Below, piece after piece: positions 1-9,200 of a stretch of 64,000 nt of DNA (positions are counted from its first letter, which is position 1; every line of letters starts with the position of its first letter). Origin of the DNA: Alphaproteobacteria bacterium (GTDB lineage Bacteria; Myxococcota_A; UBA796; GCA-2862545); the NCBI GenBank assembly GCA_020632955.1, contig JACKEO010000022.1, positions 1 to 64,000 of the forward strand. The letters run 5' to 3'. A program made the translations under genes and the position numbers. A model generated the notes under the pieces. The model saw only the letters and a program-made list of their open reading frames with translations. It searched no databases and was not told the DNA's origin.

Positions 1-148
1 AGTCGCCCGTGGGGAGGGTGTCGCCGGAGTCCACCGCGTCGGTGTCGGTGGTGTCGGTGGCGGTGTCGGGGTCCTTCTCGCCATCGACCGCGTCGCAGCT
101 CGCCAGCGCCGCCATGACCACCAGCCAGCGCCCCATCGACCTGTGCAT
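1..148 (-). CDS. Lipoprotein N-terminus (cut by window edge)
   Basis: Only the first 49 codons are inside the window. The peptide has a short signal sequence ending in a lipobox (LASC, Cys at residue 18), so it should be lipidated and anchored in the envelope. After the Cys it runs into an Asp/Thr-rich linker (DTATDTTDTD and DSGDT), the same style of linker seen in three other lipoproteins here. ATG at 148 is chosen because GGAGG lies 6 nt upstream; the second in-frame ATG at 136 is too far from it. The functional domain is outside the window, so no role can be assigned. Confidence 0.75.
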   Translation of the reverse strand, partial: MHRSMGRWLVVMAALASCDAVDGEKDPDTATDTTDTDAVDSGDTLPTGD

Positions 149-306
149 CGTCCGCCTCCGTCGTCCGTCGGAACCCGTCGTCGCGTGGGCGTCGAGGCCG
201 CGGCCTCGATCCGACGGGTCACACGCTGTCCTGATCCCGGTGGGAGGTGTACCGGCCCGGGGTCGGGGGTTAGGCCAGAGGGTCCACCCCACGCCCGGAG
301 CGCCCC

Positions 307-945
307 ATGGGCCTGCACATCGGCAGTACCGCCCCCGACTTCTCCGCCCCCACCACGCACGGCCCGATCCGGTTCCACGACTGGGCCGGGTCGGACTGGG
401 TGATGTTCTTCAGCCACCCCAAGGACTTCACCCCGGTGTGCACCACCGAGCTGGGCACGGTGGCCCGCCTGAAGGAGCAGCTCGCCGCCCGGGGCGCCAA
501 GGCCCTGGCCATCAGCGTCGACGCGGTGGCCGACCACGAGCGCTGGCTGGGCGACATCGAGGAGACCCAAGGCGTGGCGGTGAACTTCCCCGTGGTGGGC
601 GATCCCGAGCGCACCGTGGCGGCGCTCTACGACATGATCCCGCCCGCGGCCGCCAACACGCTCACGGTGCGGTCGGTCTTCTTCATCGACCCGAAGAAGA
701 CCATCCGCGCGATCATCACCTACCCGGCGTCCACCGGGCGGAACTTCGACGAGATCCTGCGGGTGCTCGACTCCCTGCAGCTCACCGACCACCACCAGGT
801 GGCCACCCCGGCCAACTGGAAGGACGGCGAGGAGGTGGTGATCGTGCCGTCGATCACCGACCCCGCCGAGATCGCGCGCAAGTTCCCCAAGGGCCACCGC
901 GAGCTCAAGCCCTACCTGCGGATGACGCCGCAGCCGAACCGGTAG
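307..945 (+). CDS. 1-Cys peroxiredoxin (Prx6 type)
   Basis: A 212-residue thiol peroxidase expected to reduce H2O2 and organic hydroperoxides in the cytoplasm. The peroxidatic cysteine is in the PVCTTE motif (Cys45), preceded by the FFSHPKDFTP strand typical of the Prx6 subfamily. There is no second resolving Cys in the protein, and the extended C-terminal domain of the 1-Cys class ends with a conserved-looking LRMTPQPNR. Length matches the family (about 210-220). It stands alone, divergent from the lipoprotein gene to its left and convergent with the ABM gene. Assignment to Prx6/AhpC-TSA is secure; the physiological reductant is unknown. Confidence 0.95.
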   Translation: MGLHIGSTAPDFSAPTTHGPIRFHDWAGSDWVMFFSHPKDFTPVCTTELGTVARLKEQLAARGAKALAISVDAVADHERWLGDIEETQGVAVNFPVVGDPERTVAALYDMIPPAAANTLTVRSVFFIDPKKTIRAIITYPASTGRNFDEILRVLDSLQLTDHHQVATPANWKDGEEVVIVPSITDPAEIARKFPKGHRELKPYLRMTPQPNR

Positions 946-975
946 CTGCGCACCCGGCCCCGCGTGCCCGGCGGG

Positions 976-1275
976 TCAGTCGCCGAGCACGCTGGGGCCG
1001 TAGTGCAGCACCGTGGGCTTCGGGTCGTAGAAGTCGTGCAGGAGCGCCCGCCACGCGGTGAAGCGCTCCGACCCGCGGAAGCCCTCGGTGTGGTCCTCGA
1101 GGCGCGCCCACCACACGAGCAGCAGGTAGCTGCCGGGCTGCTCCAGGCAGGGCCGCACCTCGATGCCCTGGAAGCCGGGCGAGGCGGCGATGAGCGGGCG
1201 GGCCTGCTGCAGCGCGGCCTCGAAGGCGGCGGCCTGGCCGTCGCGCACGGTGAGGAAGGCGGACTCGAGGATCAT
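976..1275 (-). CDS. ABM-domain (antibiotic biosynthesis monooxygenase-like) protein
   Basis: A 99-residue single-domain protein of the dimeric alpha/beta-barrel ABM type. Visible features are the opening MILESAFLTV strand, the amphipathic AAFEAALQQARPLIAAS helix, the YLLLVWWARLEDHTEGFR segment and the HDFYDPKPTVLHYG ending, which match the family order. Such proteins range from small monooxygenases to detoxifying or orphan enzymes, so substrate cannot be given. ATG at 1275 is chosen because the longer in-frame extension upstream has non-coding composition. It converges on the peroxiredoxin gene with only 30 bases between stop codons; a shared oxidative-stress role is possible but unproven. 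Confidence 0.8.
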   Translation of the reverse strand: MILESAFLTVRDGQAAAFEAALQQARPLIAASPGFQGIEVRPCLEQPGSYLLLVWWARLEDHTEGFRGSERFTAWRALLHDFYDPKPTVLHYGPSVLGD

Positions 1276-1390
1276 GGGGGCTCGGGGGTGGGGGGCGTGG
1301 GCACGTACCCGAAGGAGGGCATCGGCGTCAGGGCGAGCGGGCCCGGCGGCGGGCTTCTCCCTGTCGACGATCGACAAAGAGAACATAAAT

Positions 1391-1408
1391 TGGTCGCCTG
1401 AACGACCA
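1391..1408. promoter_or_regulatory. Small inverted repeat in divergent promoter region
   Basis: TGGTCG and CGACCA flank a 6-base spacer inside the AT-richer centre of the 244-bp gap between the divergent ABM gene and the pseudoprotease gene. The position fits an operator or promoter element serving either gene. The arms are short, so chance is possible. Confidence 0.3.
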
Positions 1409-1519
1409 GAAATCGAACGCATGATCAACGCGTATCCCTGCAGGATCGGCCTGCGGCCGTAGGGGGACATTGGCATGGAGGATGCTGCTACGCGCGGCAC
1501 GTGACGAGGTCGTCACGAC

Positions 1520-3124
1520 ATGGAGCAGCCGATGAGGATGATGAGGGGCGTTCCCCTGCTTGCGTTGACCATGGGGTGTACACCGGGACCGGACGGCGCG
1601 GACCATGCGCCCGGTGCGTCCCCCGAGGGCCTGCGCGCCGTGCTGGCGAGCGCCGGAGACCGGAGACCGCTCGCGGACGATGCGCGATCCGCGGCCTGGG
1701 ACGACCGCACCCGCGCCATCTTCGGGACGGCGGTCGTCGACGTGTTCAATCCGGCCACGGAGGCCCGCCACTGCAGCGGCTTCTTCGCCTCGGACGAGCT
1801 GATCGTCACGAGCACGGCCTGCCTGTCTGCCGAGGTGCGGGACGGCAGCACGGCGGTCTGGGTCCGCGGCGCCACCGTCGCCACGCCCGAGGACGCGGAC
1901 GCCTTCGAGGGCATCCTCGGCCGGCGCGGGCACGGGCTCGGGTACATGACGGGCGAGGGAGACCCGTGGACCCTCCCCGTGTACGAGGAGCGGGTGTTCA
2001 GCGGCGGACTGTGCTTCTACGAGGCCGAGGAGCGGGACCGACCGATCGCCTACCTGCGGTGCGAGCTCAACGGGGGCCTGTTCCATCCGGGCGAGGCCTT
2101 CGGTCACCTCGAGCTGGCCACGGAGCGGCCTCGGGCCGGCACGCCGCTGCACGGCCTGGCGATGGACGAGCTCTGCGGTCGCGACGCCATCGAGGCGGTC
2201 GTGTCGCCGGGCACGATGGGCGCGTCGATCACCTGTCCGTCGGGCGTGGGGGCCGGCTGCTTCGAACACACGGCGGACCACACCTCCCTGGGCATCGGGG
2301 GCCCCCTGCTCGATCGCGATCACCGCGTGGTGGGGGTGATGGCCGGGGTCAGCCACCTCGTCGCGAGGGTCACCACCGGCAAGAAGGCGGGGTACGAGAT
2401 GGAGGTCGATCCGTCCTCGTCGTGGGCCGACGATCCGTGCGTGGCCGAGACCTACAGGAGCATGGACCTGGTGGGCGCGAACCTCGGGGTGACCATCGGC
2501 CCCGTGGGTCGGCGGCTGATCCAGGACGAGCGCGAGCCGGGCGCGGTGCAGGGCAGGTACTTCGACGCCACGGAGCAGATCGGGCACATGTCGTACGACC
2601 GGGTGGCGCTGACCTGCCCGGAGCACATGCAGGCGGTGGGCGTCATCGGCAGCACGGCCGACAAGGGGATGGTCGGCAACCTCGGGGTGGTGTGCGCGCC
2701 CACCGACGCGCACCTGTACGACCAGGCCGTCGTCCACGCCAAGGACGCCGGCGACGTCGGGAAGTTCCAGGACCCGGGGATGCCGCTGAACCGGTACCTG
2801 GCGGAGGCGCGCAGCGACAACCAGCCGATCCTCGGGACGCAGACCTTCCGCGTGTGCCCCGAGGGCACGGTGCTGCGCGGCATCCAGGCCACCACGTGGG
2901 ATCGCGTGGAGCGGGTGGAGGCGCTCGAGTGCGACGGTCCGAAGTCCCGCACGCTGGTGCCCATCGGATCGGAGGCCCACGGCTGGATCGGGTCGACGGG
3001 CCAGGGGTACCTCAAGGCCACCCGCTGCCCGGCCGGCACCGCGATCGCGGGCCTGGTCGTCACTGCCGGGCCCGAGACCGAGGGATTCCACGCGACCTGT
3101 CGCGAGGTGGTCCCGCTCCCCTGA
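1520..3124 (+). CDS. Trypsin-fold lipoprotein, probably catalytically dead, with Cys-Pro repeat tail
   Basis: A 534-residue predicted lipoprotein (lipobox LTMGC, Cys20). Residues about 70-280 look like a chymotrypsin-type domain: HCSGFFASDELIVTSTACLS corresponds to the usual CSG...TAAHC segment, and SLGIGGPLLD to GDSGGPL. Ala100 sits where the catalytic His should be and Ile259 where the Ser should be, so proteolysis is unlikely. The C-terminal half has two modules beginning with CP (near CPEHMQAVGV and CPEGTVLRGI) and a third CPAGTAIAG, each followed by a Cys 30-45 residues later. This is a repeat style common in secreted proteins, probably disulfide-bonded. ATG at 1532 (GGAG 6 nt upstream) is an equally good start and would shorten the signal peptide. 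Function is unknown; ligand binding at the cell surface is an inference. Confidence 0.8.
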   Translation: MEQPMRMMRGVPLLALTMGCTPGPDGADHAPGASPEGLRAVLASAGDRRPLADDARSAAWDDRTRAIFGTAVVDVFNPATEARHCSGFFASDELIVTSTACLSAEVRDGSTAVWVRGATVATPEDADAFEGILGRRGHGLGYMTGEGDPWTLPVYEERVFSGGLCFYEAEERDRPIAYLRCELNGGLFHPGEAFGHLELATERPRAGTPLHGLAMDELCGRDAIEAVVSPGTMGASITCPSGVGAGCFEHTADHTSLGIGGPLLDRDHRVVGVMAGVSHLVARVTTGKKAGYEMEVDPSSSWADDPCVAETYRSMDLVGANLGVTIGPVGRRLIQDEREPGAVQGRYFDATEQIGHMSYDRVALTCPEHMQAVGVIGSTADKGMVGNLGVVCAPTDAHLYDQAVVHAKDAGDVGKFQDPGMPLNRYLAEARSDNQPILGTQTFRVCPEGTVLRGIQATTWDRVERVEALECDGPKSRTLVPIGSEAHGWIGSTGQGYLKATRCPAGTAIAGLVVTAGPETEGFHATCREVVPLP

Positions 3125-3137
3125 TCGACACGGGGCG

Positions 3138-3196
3138 CGCCGGCACCGCCTCGCGATGCCGGCGTGTCGCCCGCCTGACGTTCGCGTCGGGCGGGC
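3138..3196 (+). terminator. Two consecutive hairpins after the pseudoprotease gene
   Basis: The first hairpin has an 8-bp perfect stem (CGCCGGCA at 3138-3145, TGCCGGCG at 3157-3164). The second has a 12-bp stem at 3169-3180 and 3185-3196 with one G-U pair and a TTCG loop. No T-tract follows, so these may be a factor-assisted terminator or an mRNA-stabilising structure between two lipoprotein genes rather than a classical intrinsic terminator. Confidence 0.45.
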
Positions 3197-3283
3197 TCCC
3201 GTCGGATCCCCCCCCAGGGTACCCTCGCGGGTTGCCCGCACGTCCGCGGCGCGGGTCTCCACGCGTCGCACGAGGAGTGGCGC

Positions 3284-6200
3284 ATGTGGTTGATGTGGCT
3301 CTCTGGCTGCCTGCTGGGCGTCGTCGTCGAGGTGGTCCCCCCCACCCTCGAGGGTGGCCCTCGCGTGCTCTCGCCGGCGGCGGCAGAGGATGGCACGGTC
3401 TTCGTCCGGGAGGGCAGCGAGCTCACCCTGCGCCTCGCCCTGAACCGACCGATCGATCTCGACGCCTCCAGCCTCACGCTCGAGGGAGCCGCCCTCGACT
3501 GCGCGCCCACCGAGGGCGACGAGGCGACGCTGCTGTGTCGCCGCACGTTCGACGGCGAGGAGGGCAGCGGTCCCAAGGGCCTGACGGGCGAGCTCGTCGA
3601 CGCGAGCGGACGCCGCAGCGCCGTGGCGACGCCCGCCCTGGTCCAGGCCGACTTCATCCCGCCCACCGCCGGCTGCGTGCTGTCTCCACGATCGGCCCGC
3701 GCCGCCGACCGCATCCGCCTCGCCGTGGTCCCGAGCGAGCCGCTCGAGGCCCCGCCCGTGGTCACCGCCACGGTGCCCGGGGTCGGCGTCGGCGACGGGA
3801 CCCTGAAGGACGGCCAGTACCTGTACGACGTGACCGGACCGGCGGGTGTCGACGTGCCCGCGTACACGCTGGTCGTCCCGGCGGTCGACCGCGCGGGCAA
3901 CCCGGCGGACGGCGGGAGCCTGTGCGCCGTGGTGGACCGGACGGGGAGCTACCTGGGCCTCGGGCCCGTCTCCGACGGGGAGATCCAGGTCACCGCGGAC
4001 CCCTCGATCGACCTCGACGGCGTGCCGTGGGTGCGCGCGGGGGCGGTCGTCACGGTCCGCATCCCCACGGTGGAGCCCGTGGACCCCGAGGCCAGCCGCG
4101 TGACGCTCTCGGGCCTGGACCTCCTCCCCGTGCCGGGCGTGCCCGGCACCTGGTCGCGCACCGTGACGGGTCTCGATGGCGACGGCCTCAAGGATCTCGA
4201 GGCCCAGCTCGTGGACGACGCCCGGAACCCGCTCGGCGTGCGGGTGGAGGACGTGATCGGCTTCGACCTCACGCCGCCGTCGGGCGCCTGCTTCGTGAGC
4301 CCCAGCCCCGCCAACGGCGTGGAGCCCGTCACCTTCTCGTTCACGCCGGAGGAGCCGTTGCGCGAGCCGCCCACGTTCGTGTCGGGCCAGGTGGTGATCG
4401 CGCCACCCGAGCGGTCCGGCGCGCGCTGGCGCTCCGCCGTGCAGGCGCCTCCGGAGGCCAACACCACCTACCTGGTGGAGGTCACCGCCACCGATCGGGT
4501 CGGCAACGAGGCCTCGGGTGCGCAGGTGTGCGCGGAGGCCGATCGCACCGGGCAGGTGCTGGGGATCGGTCCCACCGCATCGGCGGTCGTGCTGTCGGTG
4601 GAGGGCGAGCGCACCTACGAGGAGGCGGGTCAGCCTCCTCTCGTCGCCCTGGGCGCGCGCGTCGTGGTCGACATCGCCACCCCGTCCGACCTCGACCTCG
4701 TGGAGACCACCGTGCAGGTGGGCGACATCCGGCTCGACCCGAGGGGCGGCGGTCGCTGGGAGCACGTCGTGGTGCAGGAGGACATCGAGGGCGCGAAGCC
4801 CCTGCGCGTCCGTCTGGTGGACCGCGCGGGCAACCGCACCGAGGTGGACGCGGGCGGCGCCTCCGTGACGGTGGACCTGTCGGCGCCCTCGGCCGACTGC
4901 ACCCTGTCGCCCCTCGTCGCCCGCGTGGGCGAGACCTCGATCTTCGTGGTGCGGGCCCACGAGCCTCTCGGGGCGGTGGACGTCAGGTCGAACGACCCGC
5001 GGGCGAAGGTCCGCGCCCTGCCCCCGATCTCCGCCACCCTCCGCCCCTACGAGGTGGCGCCCGAGGGCGCGGTGAACGTCGACTTCGTGCTGGCGGTCGA
5101 CGCCGTGGATCGCGTGGGCAACGCCGCCATCGGGCTGTGCGATCCGGCGGACCGATCGGGCGGCCTGCGGAACATCGTGCCGGATCTGCTGGACGCGCCC
5201 GCCATCGCCGTCGCGCCGTCGACCTTCGTGGACGGGGGCGTGCCGTGGGCCAGGGCGGGCGACACCGTCACCGTGCGCCTCGTCACCACGCCGGGCCTCG
5301 ACGAGGACGCCACCCGGGTGACGCTCGCGGGCCGTGCGCTCGGGCGGGAACCCGACGGGAGCTGGTCCCTCCACCTCGACGGCACCGAGGGGGACGGCGG
5401 CCGCGAGCTGCGGGTGCGCCTCGCCGACCCCGCCGGCAACACCACAGAGCGGGTCTTCCCGGGCGCGGTCCGTCTGGACTTCACGGCGCCGTCCGCCACG
5501 TGCGTGGTGGGCCCCCTGCCCGTGGCGGGAGGCGAGGTGGTGACCGCGTCCCTCGCGGCCTCGGAACCCCTGGACGGGGCTCCGCGGGTCGAGGCCGCGG
5601 GGCTGTCTGCCCTGGGCCCGACCACCTACGAGGTCGACCGCTGGGTGCGACGCTTCCGGGCCCCCGACGGCGTCGACGCCAGGGTCTCCCTCGAGGTCTC
5701 GGCCACCGATCGGGTGGGCAACACCACCACCGGGGACGCGCTCTGTCCCGAGGACGACCGCGTGATCGAGGTGAAGGGCGTCGCTCCCGCGCTCGTGGGT
5801 GGCGTCACGCTCGAGGTGGTCGCGGGCCCGAGCGCCGTGGACGGCGCGGGCGACACCCGGGTGGGGGGCGGCGCCGTGCTGGCGGTGGCCTTCGACACGG
5901 AGGCGCCGATCGATCGCGATCTGTCGTCGGTGCTGCTCGGCGACCTCCCGATGCCGTGGGACGCTGCGTCGGGCACCTGGCGGGCGACCGTGGCGCCCCA
6001 GGACGCCGACGGACCCAAGCGCGTGCGCCTGACGCTGGTGGACCGGGTGGGCAACCGCACGGTGGCGAGCCCCGACCTCGGCGTCGTCGTCGACCAGACG
6101 CCGCCCGCGGCGACGTGCCTGCTGGCGCCCTCCGTCGCCAACGCCGACGCGCCGATCACGCTGGACCTGTTCTTCGCCGAGGACCTCGCGCCCGACGGCT

Positions 6201-9200
6201 TCTCCGTCAGCGCCCCCGCGCCGCTCACGGTCGTGCCGCCCCCCGAGAGCGCGCGCACGCTGGCCGTGCGCGTGGTGCAGCCGGATCCCCGCGTGGACAT
6301 CGACACCTACACGGTGACGGTGTCGGCCACCGACCTGGTGGGCAACACCGCCGCCGGCGACAGCCTCTGTCCCGCGGCCGCGCGCTCGGGGCGCATCAAG
6401 GGCGTGGGGCCCCGTCCCGCCGGCGAGGTGACGCTGTCGGTGGTGCCCTCGGTCGAGGAGGCTGGTGTGCCGCGCGCGCGCCACGGCGCGCTCGTGCGGG
6501 TGGAGACCCCGACCCTGGAGGACATCGATCCCGTGGCCTCGCGCGTGTGGCTGGGCGGTCTGCTGCTCGGGTCGGTGGACGGGCAGGCGTGGACGGGCGT
6601 GCTCGACCGCACCCTCGCCGACGGGCCGAAGGAGCTCTCGGTGTCGCTGGTCGACTGGTTCGGCAACCCGCAGCCGGTGGCGACGACCCTGTCGGTCACG
6701 GCCGACTTCTCGCCGCCCGGGATCGCGAACGTCGTCCTGGCGCGCGCGCCCTTCCTCCAGGGTGCGGGCGACGGCTCGTCCCGGGTGTCGTTCTCGACGC
6801 ACGACCCGCTCACCGGCGAGCCGGTGGAGGCGACGCTGCGCGTGGTCACCACGGAGGACCTGGGGCCACCGCCGGTGCTCTCGGTGACGGGCCCGGCGGC
6901 GCTGGCGTGGGGGCCGCCCGTGGTGCAGACGTCGAGGGTGGTCGCGTGGACCCTGCCATCGCTGCCCGCCGGGCCCGATGGCGATCACGGCTTCGCCGTC
7001 GTGCTGGAGGACGCGCTGGGCAACGTGAGCGAGCCGCTGCCGCTCGACGTGGTGCTCGCGCTGGACACCCAGGGGCCGACGCAGCGGCCCGACGTGGACG
7101 TGCCCGATCGGATCGTCGACCACCGCGCGCCCTGGGGCACGTCGTCGGGGGACACGTCGTCGCCGTCCTTCGAGGTGCGCGGAGCGCAGGGCGCCGCGGC
7201 GCCGGGGACGCTGGTGACGATCGAGACGCCCTGGGGTGCGAGGCTGGCCAGCGGGTTCGCCGATGAGGACGGCGCCTTCGAGGTGGCGTACGGATCGGAC
7301 GCAGGCGACGTCGTCGTGCGCACCCACGACGTGGCGGGCAACCCGTCGCCCGCCGCGCGGGTGCGCGACGTGGCGTGGACGGCGACGCTGGCGGGCAAGG
7401 TGGCCGGCGCGAGCGGGAGCAACCCGCACGCCCTGCACAGGGTGGTCGCGGAGGGCCCGGACGACCCGCCGTGGCGGCCGGCGCTGATCGCCCAGGGCGT
7501 CGAGGTGGCGGACGCCGGGTTCTCGTACGCGGTGCCCAGCCCACCGTGGACCCCCTGGTCGCCGCGACGTGGTGCGTCCCCGGGGCCGGCGCACAGCTTC
7601 GCCACCGCCTACGATGCGGCCCGAGGCGTCGTGGTGGTGCATGGGGGCACGCTCGCCGACGGCAGCATCTCCGACGAGACCTGGGAGTGGGACGGCCAGC
7701 AGTGGACGCCTCGGGTGCAGCGCGACGGCCCCGGAGCGCGCACCGATCACGCGATGGCCTACGACGCCCTGCGGGGCGTGGTGGTGCTGTACGGGGGCTG
7801 GGACGGCGGGTCGTCCCCCCAGGACACCTGGGAGTGGGACGGACGCGGCTGGACCCTGCGCGCGTCGGGTGGTGTCGCCCAGCCCGGGTCGAGGACCCGT
7901 CACCGGATGGCCTTCGACGCGGCGCGGGGCGAGGTGCTCATGTTCGGGGGCCTGCTCTCGGACGCGAGCACCTGGGCGTGGGACGGGGAGGCCTGGCGGC
8001 GCGCCCTGCCGCCCGCGGCTCCCCCGAGCCGCTGGGAGCACGCGATGGCCTACGACCCGGGCCGTGGCGTCGTCGTCCTCCACGGCGGCATCCGCTCCGG
8101 CAACCAGCCCTCGGGCGACACCTGGGTGTGGGATGGCGCCACGTGGACCGAGGTGGGTCCGGTCAGCGGGCCGCCGGTGCTCGCGGGGCACGCGATGGTG
8201 TACGACGAGGCGGCCGGCGCGCTGCTCCTGGTGGGCGGCTTCGACGGGACCACCCGGGTCTCCACCAGCTGGACCTGGAGCGGGACGGGCTGGTCGCCGC
8301 GGGCCACGCCAGGCGCGCCGCCCCCGCGGGACGATCACGGCCTGGCCTACGACGTGGCGCGGCAGCGCGTGGTGCTCGTCGGCGGGAGCGTGGAGGGCGC
8401 AGGGGCCAGCGACGACACGTGGACCTGGGACGGCAGCACCTGGAGCGTGGTGAGGATGCCCGGCACGCCGTCGTCCCCGTCGGCGCGTTCGGGCCACGCG
8501 ATGGTGTTCGACCCGGACCACGAGGAGACCGTGCTGTTCGGCGGGGAGTCCAGTGGCGCGCCCGTGTCGGACCACTGGGCGTGGGATGGCGACCTCTGGA
8601 CCCGACGCCTCGTGTCGACGCCCTCGAGCCGGACCGAGCACGCGATGGCCTTCGACGAAGGCCGCGGCGTCCTCGTGCTGTTCGGTGGCCGCGACGGCAC
8701 GGGCGCGCTGGGCGACACCTGGGAGTGGGACGGCGCGTCCTGGACGCGACGGTCGCCGGCCACCTCACCGCCTGCGCGTGCCGGGCACGCGATGGCCTTC
8801 GATCCCGTGCGCGGCGAGGTGGTGCTGTACGGCGGCGAGGACGGGGTGCTGCGCGGGGTCCCCATCACCTCCTGGGACGCCACCTCGTGGTTCTCCGACA
8901 CCTGGGGATGGAACGGCACCACGTGGACGAACCGCACCACGAACAACCCTGGCGCGCGGTCTCGCCACGCGATGGTGCACGATCGCGTCGACGGCGTGGT
9001 GCTCCTGTCGGGCGGGGCGCTCGGGGCGAGCGCGCGGGGCGACACCTGGGCGTGGAGCGGCAGCGGGTGGCTGCTGCGCTCCACTGCGCCCACGCCGCCG
9101 CTCGGCCCGCTCGCGGGCCATGGGATGGTCTTCGACGAGACGCTCGGCGCTCCCGTGGCGTACGGCGGCTCGGTGACGAACGACCGGGCGATCTGGGACG

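Noticed and set aside
1501..7266. A 1921-codon plus-strand frame overlapping two lipoprotein genes
   Set aside because: It crosses gene borders, has shadow composition and conflicts with two well-supported genes in another frame.
1328..8641. A 2437-codon open frame on the minus strand opposite the giant lipoprotein
   Set aside because: Its residues are Arg/His/Gly/Pro-rich with no domain, and it mirrors the repeat structure of the sense gene. Long stop-free antisense frames are expected at this G+C content.
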